This document shows positions 14,925 through 20,757 of a stretch of DNA of 20,757 bases, piece after piece. The notes below the pieces were generated by a model. It was not told where the DNA came from. It made no database searches and was given only the letters and a program-made list of their open reading frames with translations. Position 1 is the stretch's first letter. The number at the start of each line of letters is the position of its first letter. The stretch covers positions 1 to 20,757 of the forward strand of contig CAYRJN010000053.1 in NCBI GenBank assembly GCA_964424545.1. The letters run 5' to 3'. The translations under genes and the position numbers were made by a program. Source of the stretch: JAUVIB01 sp964424545 (GTDB lineage Bacteria; Calditrichota; Calditrichia; Calditrichales; Calditrichaceae).

Positions 14925-17438
14925 TTAATTTAAATCTTGTATGTTTATTTCTCTTTTATCAAATCCCGGCCCTTCCCAAGATACCAACAATTGCTTTCCT
15001 CCTCCGGCCTGATAGTATTGAACTTCTAATAAATGTTCGCCTTTATCTAAATAGACTTTTCCCGTTTTTTCACTTAAAGCATGGTTGCCGTCGTTATTAA
15101 TGACGAGTTTATTATCAATTAATAATTTACTGCCGTCGTTTGAAGCGCAATAAAAAGTATACTTGCCGCTCTTTTTTATTGTAATAAATCCGTGCATCAA
15201 CAAAGCAAAATAGGTCTCGCTGTGTTTAATTTTATCAAAGCTGAATTTATCGGTCCTTCCTTGGGTCATCGGTGTAAGCGTTAAAAAATTCGGCAGTTTT
15301 TCACGTTTGGTCGTGCCATGATCTTCAAAATATTTATACTGAACCCCCTTTTTCTTTTCAATGATTTGATAACGAGAAACGGCTGTCTCGCTGGCTTTAT
15401 AATCGGTCTTAAAAGCTTTAGCTTTCAGAATTGACGATTGATTTATATTTAACGCTCCGTTATAATTTTGTGACGATTGTGTAGGTTCGCTGCCGTCTAA
15501 AGTATAATAAATACGGGCGTCGGGAGTATTGCACTTTATTTTCACCACAATCTTTTCATAAAAAAAACGATTCGCCGGAATAATATGCGGTTTGATTACC
15601 TCTGCCTGACCTAATTGCAACGCCGCCACACCGCTGGATTTATTAGACTTAAAAGCGGCGGCTCTAATGACTGTCGATTTAATCTGCTTGAAGGGTTTTG
15701 TGTATTTTTTTGAATTTGCTTGAGGTTCTTTACCGTTTGTCGTATAGCGAATTTCTACATTGTTGGGGAAATAGATATGTACCATTGCCAGGCTATCTCG
15801 CGTAATATTCGGCTGTAAAAATTCAAAGAGATTGCTTTGAGCGGGAATATTACCGGCGACACGCAATACTTCCGTTTTTATTGTTTCATCAATACGCAAC
15901 GGCTGGGCAATGCGGCTGAAATCATTGCCTATTACGGCAATGTCTTTACTGTTATTTTGCAAATGGAAAAATACGGAGGCGCTATCCGGAGAACAGTTGT
16001 TTATATAAACATCCCGCGTATTGCGCATTACAATCTGTCCTAAGGCATCTTTTTCCGTTTGCGCGTTAAAATTCATTATTTTTATTTTTCTTATATCATC
16101 ACAGATTACAGCCGGACGATGGTCCGCTTCATTATATGAAAATTCAACATCGCGAAAAGTTATTCCTTCTGCATGCCTGATAAAAAATGCATAAGAGGGC
16201 AGATGACCCAAACGTATACATTCGGGATATTCATTGACTAATTCCGGTTTATTCTGCCTACTTTCTTCTAAAGTTCCGCCGCCGTCAAAATTAATATTTA
16301 TATTGGATAATGTTATATCTTTTACGGGATGACCAATTTCACCGATAATAGAACAACCTGTACGACCGGCGTTTTTTGCAATAATATTACTGATTTTGAT
16401 TTTACCCAAAGAGCCGATAGACTTGGATGCTAAGTCCGGTTTATAATCCCGCGCTCTGTTGCCGAGTCGGATAAAAATAGGCGCTGCCGTTTCCTCAATA
16501 ATAATATTGGAAATATTTACATTCTCCATAATGCCGCCGTCTACAATTTCTAACGCTATTCCCGCCAATCCTTCGTCACGACCGGAATATCCGCCTACGG
16601 CAAGAGAAGGGCCGATTATACAATTATTAACCGTTATGTTCCTAAATCCCCCGTAACTTTCCGTGCCGGCTTTTATAGCGTTTGTTCTTGTGCGAATTAT
16701 ACAATTTGAAATCGTTACGTTTTCAACCATCCCCGCGCCGGCGCTTTTAAGCGTAATACCATCATCATCCGAATCGCCCCTGATGCCGTCAATAATAACA
16801 TTTTTTGAGCGGTCAATATCAATTAAGTCATTATTCTCTCCGCCATGAGAATAAATTTTCAAATCTCTTAATGTAACGCCGTCACAATTGAGATAATGCT
16901 GCGTCCAAGCGGCCGAATGTTTTAACGTAACGTCTTTTACGGTCACCTCTTTGCAACCGATAAATTTCAACAAAAAAGGTCGTATGAGTAGCCCTTGCAA
17001 ATATTTACCTTGACCTTCTATTAAACCCAAACCCATAATGGCGACATTTTCAAGATTTTCCCCGGCAATCAAGGCGCGGTAAAAACGTTTATTCTCGCTT
17101 CCGACAACCTTTAGCGGAAGAAGCGGATAATCATCAATATTTCTACTTCCTATAAGCTTACTGCCTGGACTTAAATTAATGACAACATTATTCTTTAAAA
17201 CAATAGTACCGCTTAAATAGGTTCCATTCGGAAAATATACGATTCCGCCGCCCTTTTGAGCGCAATCATCGATTGTTTTTTGAATAGCCTTAGTATCCAC
17301 CGTTTCCCCGTTTCCTTTTGCCCCGTAGTCTTTAATATTATACATTGAACTTGTTGCGGGAAAAAGAAATTTACCAAACAATAATGCAAAAAAAATTGAT
17401 TTTATAATCTTGCCGTTCATAGCATTCACTTTTAACAT
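14925..17438 (-). CDS. GH28-like beta-helix protein with two chitobiase-C-like domains and PA14
   Basis: 837 residues with an N-terminal signal peptide (hydrophobic about 11-30). Domains: a right-handed beta-helix of polygalacturonase type (about 32-535, opening with YNIKDYGAKGNGETVDT), two CHB_HEX_C-like modules (about 550-612, IRYTTNGKEP; about 625-692, IYYTLDGSEP), and a C-terminal PA14 domain (about 700-835, with KSGKYTFYCASNDGSKLLID). Of the GH28 active site, NxDxxD (N202, D204, D207) and the double Asp (D225/D226 in DDDGITLKS) are kept. The GHG position instead reads IKAGTESYGG, without histidine. It probably acts on a galacturonate or rhamnogalacturonan chain, with PA14 and the small modules binding or presenting substrate. 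The ATG at 17420 is an alternative start; neither has a strong ribosome site. No T9SS tail is present. Confidence 0.88.
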   Translation of the reverse strand: MLKVNAMNGKIIKSIFFALLFGKFLFPATSSMYNIKDYGAKGNGETVDTKAIQKTIDDCAQKGGGIVYFPNGTYLSGTIVLKNNVVINLSPGSKLIGSRNIDDYPLLPLKVVGSENKRFYRALIAGENLENVAIMGLGLIEGQGKYLQGLLIRPFLLKFIGCKEVTVKDVTLKHSAAWTQHYLNCDGVTLRDLKIYSHGGENNDLIDIDRSKNVIIDGIRGDSDDDGITLKSAGAGMVENVTISNCIIRTRTNAIKAGTESYGGFRNITVNNCIIGPSLAVGGYSGRDEGLAGIALEIVDGGIMENVNISNIIIEETAAPIFIRLGNRARDYKPDLASKSIGSLGKIKISNIIAKNAGRTGCSIIGEIGHPVKDITLSNININFDGGGTLEESRQNKPELVNEYPECIRLGHLPSYAFFIRHAEGITFRDVEFSYNEADHRPAVICDDIRKIKIMNFNAQTEKDALGQIVMRNTRDVYINNCSPDSASVFFHLQNNSKDIAVIGNDFSRIAQPLRIDETIKTEVLRVAGNIPAQSNLFEFLQPNITRDSLAMVHIYFPNNVEIRYTTNGKEPQANSKKYTKPFKQIKSTVIRAAAFKSNKSSGVAALQLGQAEVIKPHIIPANRFFYEKIVVKIKCNTPDARIYYTLDGSEPTQSSQNYNGALNINQSSILKAKAFKTDYKASETAVSRYQIIEKKKGVQYKYFEDHGTTKREKLPNFLTLTPMTQGRTDKFSFDKIKHSETYFALLMHGFITIKKSGKYTFYCASNDGSKLLIDNKLVINNDGNHALSEKTGKVYLDKGEHLLEVQYYQAGGGKQLLVSWEGPGFDKREINIQDLN

Positions 17439-17488
17439 TTTGGTTTTTTATCGACAATAATCATGACAATTAATCGTATAGGAATATC

Positions 17489-17599
17489 AAAAAATAACCT
17501 ATTTCGGACACTTTCATTTATTTTTGTATTATTCTCAATTTTGAAATTATACATCGTTCACATAGGCAGCATTTTAGATTCTCCAATTTATCGGAGAAT
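17489..17599 (+). repeat. Dispersed repeat candidate, copy 2, with hairpin
   Basis: Blocks at 17489-17505 and 17570-17590 match 7847-7863 and 7867-7887. Overlapping the second block is a 7-bp inverted repeat (17578-17584 with 17593-17599, ATTCTCC/GGAGAAT, 8-base loop). It sits 34 bases downstream of the propeller gene stop on the - strand and lacks a T-run, so it is not a classical terminator. It could be a REP-like element or a processing hairpin. Confidence 0.3.
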
Positions 17600-17632
17600 G
17601 GCACGCTGACGATTCTACCCGTACGCTTTTTA

Positions 17633-18694
17633 TTAATCACCTTGCGAAGCTATGTTCTTATTAACGTTAATTTTAAACAATCGAATTTCGTTGGCATTAT
17701 TCGGACGAGATACTTCGGCATATACCCATATTTGTCCATTCACCCACAACCATTGATTATAACGAAATGTATTAAATTTTCCCGGCGTTGAGCTAAGTGC
17801 AATCGGTGAATTTTTTGTCAGATCGATAATATGATGAAGATCAAAAGTAAATCCAAGGCCGATTCCGATATTATATACGGGATCATACCACTGCGTGCTT
17901 GAGCCCTCATAAATAAAAAGAAAGCCTACGCCAAGCGGTAAAACCGAAGACGGTCTGATGAAAAAATTATGCCAGGAATCAAGGTCCATTACCGGTTGAT
18001 TAATGTCTCCAACCGGCTGCCATTTCTCACCGTTTGCGCTGATAAAATGAAAAATGCGTTCGTTACGGCGGATATAACCTGTTACATAGCAATGAAATTT
18101 ACCCTGTGCATAAATTATTACGGGATCTTTATATTCTTTAACGGAAACATCTCGAGGATAACGTTTCGGAGGGTGTTCGATTACCGCATGCGCCGATGCA
18201 TAATCTATCTTTTTCAGATCATGGACGTCGTCAAACTTTACAATAGCCCACGGACCGTTTTGCCATGGCCCGCAAATATAAAGTTTAAATTTTTTACTCA
18301 TCGGATCAATTAAAAGCGCCGGACGTTCAAATCCCGGAATCGGTACATCTTCTCTTTTAATGATATGATAGGGTTCAAAATGTACACCGTCTGCGCTATT
18401 CAATATTTTGATTTCATAACCTCGATAACCTCGCTTTCCCTCGGCGGTTCTCATACGACAAGCCATCCAAAAAACGCCGTTTCCATCGCGTACCACAGAA
18501 GGCGCCCCCGCCCACCATTCCGGCTCGTTTTTTGGAGGTTTGATTATGATATCGTAATTCTCAAAATTTTCCGCTATTACTTTCAAAGAAGGAGCGATCT
18601 TGGGCTGCGGACCGTTCCAGCTTTTATCTTGCGCATAATTTGGATATGATAAAACAAGTATAATAAAGATAATAAATTTATAACTATTATTCAT
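17633..18694 (-). CDS. Secreted five-bladed-propeller glycosidase-like protein
   Basis: 353 residues with a Sec signal peptide (cleavage after about A21, NYA|QD). The sequence has the rhythm of the GH43/GH32/GH130 five-bladed propeller fold: GAPSVVRDGNGVFWMACR (63-80), SADGVHFEP (100-108), GFERPALLIDP (121-131), KDPVIIYAQGKFHCYVTG (189-206), FLFIYEGSSTQWYDPVYNIGIG (258-279). Acidic residues at the strand positions used for catalysis in this clan include D70, E124, D190 and E263. I cannot assign a family: it fits none of the GH43, GH32 or GH130 signatures well. GGAGGTG before the ATG is a strong ribosome site, and a TTGACA promoter candidate lies in the gap upstream. A role in trimming arabinan or galactan side chains is an inference from context. 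Confidence 0.75.
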   Translation of the reverse strand: MNNSYKFIIFIILVLSYPNYAQDKSWNGPQPKIAPSLKVIAENFENYDIIIKPPKNEPEWWAGAPSVVRDGNGVFWMACRMRTAEGKRGYRGYEIKILNSADGVHFEPYHIIKREDVPIPGFERPALLIDPMSKKFKLYICGPWQNGPWAIVKFDDVHDLKKIDYASAHAVIEHPPKRYPRDVSVKEYKDPVIIYAQGKFHCYVTGYIRRNERIFHFISANGEKWQPVGDINQPVMDLDSWHNFFIRPSSVLPLGVGFLFIYEGSSTQWYDPVYNIGIGLGFTFDLHHIIDLTKNSPIALSSTPGKFNTFRYNQWLWVNGQIWVYAEVSRPNNANEIRLFKINVNKNIASQGD

Positions 18695-18752
18695 AAGAGC
18701 ACCTCCAAAATGATAGGAATTCTACTCAAATATGTTTGCTCAAAATTTATAC

Positions 18753-18781
18753 AGGTTACAAAAAAGTGAAAATTTTGTCAA
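18753..18781 (-). promoter_or_regulatory. Promoter candidate for the propeller glycosidase gene
   Basis: A perfect TTGACA on the - strand (18776-18781) is followed after 17 bases by TAACCT (18753-18758), a poor -10. A TATAAA lies further downstream at an unusual spacing. It is in the 215-base gap after the GH28-like gene, so the island may not be a single operon. The rest of this gap is AT-rich with nothing else I can name. Confidence 0.3.
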
Positions 18782-18909
18782 AAATAATTCGGAATAAAAG
18801 ACGTGGATTCAATATTAATAAGAATAACAGATATAAATAAAGATTTTATAATATGATTCTAATTTCCTGAAATAATAGAAATAATCGGAAAAATTTTATA
18901 CCATATTCG

Positions 18910-20451
18910 TTAACGAATCAATGCCCGCATGGGAGCGTTATTCTTAAATACAATTTTATTTTTAATCTTTTTAAGTTTAGGCATATTGAGCATTATGTCC
19001 ATGGTTTCTTTTCCCTGAAGCTCCAAGAGTATAGGAGATTTATCCTCAACCAATGAATTGCTGACCAAAACATCTTTACAATTTTGCAGAGTTATGAGCG
19101 GACTGGTAATGGTTTCACCGGTCAGACGCATGATATCCCGTAATACGGCGTTTTCCAGATAATGTCCGCTGAAGGCCGAATAACTTAACTGTTGCGCCAC
19201 ATCGTTCGGAATAAATACGGATAAATTGTCAACATGGAGACCTTTTATATGAGCAAGCGTAACATAAGAAGGTTTTCTAATATATAAGGTGTCGCGAACA
19301 CTGCTCGTATAACGTTTTCCGCCAATCCGTTTTTGACGGATTTGGAAGTCGCGAGCCCCGTTTATGCGAAAATGAATATTGGATAGCGTCAAATTTTCAA
19401 TTAGACTTACCGGCATTCCCTGCATTAGAATACCCATATCGCTTGAGATCTGGATATCGGAAAAAATAACATCGCGTACCCGTCCGATAGGAGAATCCTT
19501 GCGTCTTTTTTCTATATCGATAAACAGCGGAGCAATTTTATTAGCCGATTTGGTGTGTAAATCAGGGTCGGTTGTTTCGATAGACACATTGCTGGCCGTT
19601 AGTCTCTCAACCGTTGCGCCGTCTTTAATAAAAATACCGATTCCGATACCCGAGTTACGAATGGATGTATTGGTAATATGGATATCGCGGAAATCGCCGA
19701 AAGATTCCGTCCCGATTTTAACAGCCGTAGAGACGGTTTCTAACAAACAATTATTTATGACGATATTTTCACAGGATTTACGCTCCGGACTTTTCATAAC
19801 GATACAGTCGTCTCCGGCAATAATTGTACAATTGGAAATTATTACATTTTTTGAAGAAACCGGAATAATGCCATCGGTATTTACGCGATAGAAATTATTT
19901 TTAATGGTGACGGCATCGATGCGAACATTTTCGCATTGGGTTAAATTCAACGTCCAGAAGCTGCTATATTTAACGGTAATATCTCTTAATAAAATATCTT
20001 TACAATTTTCAAATTTCATAATACCGACCCTAAAAGACGGCCAGGGTTCTTCTACGCCGCTTCTCCTGCGTAGATCAGGCTTGCCGCTGCCATGAATGGT
20101 ACCAGGACCTATTATAGAAAAATGCTTGGCCTCCAAAGCGTAAAATAGATATTTTTTTTCATCATTTCTCCACACGGCGGAATCGGGACTTTCCCATAAT
20201 ATAGCGCCCGTATCAAGATAAATTTGCACATTACTTTTTAATTCAATTACGTTGCCGATCAGATAATTACCGGAGGGGAAATATACCGTTCCGCCGCCGC
20301 CGTTAGTACAAACATTAATGGCTTTTTGAATAGCGGAATCATCATAATTTTTTTTATCACCGGTAGCGCCGAAATCTTTTACATTATAACTGGTTGCAAA
20401 AACCTGCCATGAAATACTAAGGATCAAAATAAAAGTTTTCAAAAGATTCAT
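18910..20451 (-). CDS. GH28-like exported beta-helix protein (polygalacturonase-like)
   Basis: 513 residues from the ATG at 20451, which begins exactly with a signal peptide (MNLLKTF..., cleavage after about residue 19, VFA|TS). The longer frame from a TTG at 20523 would put 24 implausible residues in front. The chain is a right-handed beta-helix opening with YNVKDFGATGDKK. GH28 motifs: NTDGII (191-196; the usual second Asp is replaced by Ile) and GDDCIVMKS (catalytic D214/D215). As in the other GH28-like protein here, the GHG motif is absent and VKIGTESFGDFRDI takes its place. It likely cleaves, or binds, a pectic chain in the periplasm or outside the cell. The two GH28-like proteins are paralogues; this one lacks the chitobiase-type and PA14 domains. 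Confidence 0.88.
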   Translation of the reverse strand: MNLLKTFILILSISWQVFATSYNVKDFGATGDKKNYDDSAIQKAINVCTNGGGGTVYFPSGNYLIGNVIELKSNVQIYLDTGAILWESPDSAVWRNDEKKYLFYALEAKHFSIIGPGTIHGSGKPDLRRRSGVEEPWPSFRVGIMKFENCKDILLRDITVKYSSFWTLNLTQCENVRIDAVTIKNNFYRVNTDGIIPVSSKNVIISNCTIIAGDDCIVMKSPERKSCENIVINNCLLETVSTAVKIGTESFGDFRDIHITNTSIRNSGIGIGIFIKDGATVERLTASNVSIETTDPDLHTKSANKIAPLFIDIEKRRKDSPIGRVRDVIFSDIQISSDMGILMQGMPVSLIENLTLSNIHFRINGARDFQIRQKRIGGKRYTSSVRDTLYIRKPSYVTLAHIKGLHVDNLSVFIPNDVAQQLSYSAFSGHYLENAVLRDIMRLTGETITSPLITLQNCKDVLVSNSLVEDKSPILLELQGKETMDIMLNMPKLKKIKNKIVFKNNAPMRALIR

Positions 20452-20609
20452 TATATACCCAATCAATTCATTATGATAATTATGTATATTAATGATTTTA
20501 ATAATTCTTTGCAAATAATGCAATTGTTTAGTATTTATTTATTCCTAAAATAAATTATTGGCGATAGAATTCACCTTTGTTGGCATAATTTTTCCCCAAA
20601 CATCGGGAG

Positions 20610-20626
20610 TTGTCCAAGTTAGACAA
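20610..20626. promoter_or_regulatory. 17-bp imperfect palindrome, operator-like
   Basis: TTGTCCAAGTTAGACAA is an inverted repeat centred on 20618 with 7 of 8 pairs matching. It lies in the gene-free stretch 20524-20665, between the GH28-like gene and the rRNA terminator, about 160 bases upstream of the GH28-like start. It could be an operator for the island or part of a repeat. No regulator gene is in the window. Confidence 0.3.
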
Positions 20627-20665
20627 AATATGATAGTCTGCATTTACAGTATTTTGCAACCGGTC

Positions 20666-20702
20666 AAAAAAAAAGCTCTGATGCAAATTGCATCAGAGCT
20701 TT
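20666..20702 (-). terminator. Terminator of the rRNA operon
   Basis: An inverted repeat (arms 20672-20686 and 20688-20702, with AGCTCTGATGC/GCATCAGAGCT) is followed on the - strand by nine T residues (20674 down to 20666). It lies just downstream of the 5S rRNA 3' end, where the end of an rRNA operon is expected. Confidence 0.92.
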
Positions 20703-20708
20703 AAAAAG

Positions 20709-20757
20709 AAACTGGTGGCGACTTACTCTCCCGTTCCAGCCATAGGAACAGTACCAT
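20709..20757 (-). rRNA. rrf: 5S ribosomal RNA, 3' end only
   Basis: The - strand reads CCTATGGCTGGAACGGGAGA and then GTAAGTCGCCACCAG, the typical 3' third of bacterial 5S rRNA including the terminal-stem strand. The 5' two thirds lie beyond the window, as would 23S and 16S. The exact 3' end is uncertain by a few bases. Confidence 0.9.

Noticed and set aside
18905..18918. 14-bp perfect palindrome ATTCGTTAACGAAT spanning the stop of the GH28-like gene
   Set aside because: No spacer for a hairpin loop and no T-run. A site overlapping the end of a coding region has no clear role, so chance is the simplest explanation.
20534..20632. About 32-codon - strand frame containing TPDVWGKIMPTKV
   Set aside because: Too short, with no ribosome site. 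It felt like a recurrent intergenic sequence, but I cannot confirm that from this window.
1..20757. CRISPR array, tRNA genes, insertion sequences, integrase or prophage genes
   Set aside because: No regularly spaced repeats, no cloverleaf with a CCA-ready acceptor stem and no transposase or integrase motifs were seen on either strand.

Overview
The window looks like a chromosomal segment of an AT-rich Gram-negative bacterium of the FCB group. The best clue is the secreted protein at 11563-13011, which ends in a type IX secretion (T9SS) type A sorting domain with the NYPNPFN signature. That signature is common in Calditrichota, Ignavibacteria, KSB1-like and Cloacimonadota lineages. Lipoprotein and Sec signal peptides fit a two-membrane cell. 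A more precise placement would be a guess.

Region 1 (1-2640, + strand): the 3' end of a membrane protein gene, followed by a polytopic iron-sulfur protein of the NapH/NosR/CcoG type. The second protein carries an unusual C-terminal periplasmic part that I read as three ferredoxin-fold, heavy-metal-domain-like modules. A near-perfect bidirectional terminator closes this region.

Region 2 (2640-7680, - strand): a housekeeping cluster with the widely conserved order radical SAM protein (a TIGR03960-TIGR03936 fusion) - rng - rplU - rpmA. An internal promoter lies before rplU, and rplU and rpmA are translationally coupled.

Region 3 (7680-9600): a gene-poor spacer with a probable dispersed repeat, an SH3-domain lipoprotein, and a small NqrM-like membrane protein with no Na+-NQR genes nearby.

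Region 4 (9600-20451): a carbohydrate-degradation island of exported proteins. A GH97 enzyme of the retaining (alpha-galactosidase-like) type is on the + strand. On the - strand, in transcription order, are a GH28-like beta-helix protein, a five-bladed-propeller glycosidase-like protein, a second GH28-like protein with chitobiase-type and PA14 domains, a divergent secreted GH57-like protein, and a T9SS-sorted propeller-like protein. Pectin or rhamnogalacturonan side-chain breakdown is the likeliest theme. No SusC/SusD pair, other transporter or regulator is visible. Both GH28-like proteins lack the classical GHG motif, so their exact chemistry is open. This island is the most likely place for undescribed biochemistry.

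Region 5 (20524-20757): a gene-free stretch with a 17-bp imperfect palindrome, then a strong terminator and the 3' end of a 5S rRNA gene on the - strand, the end of an rRNA operon that continues beyond the window.
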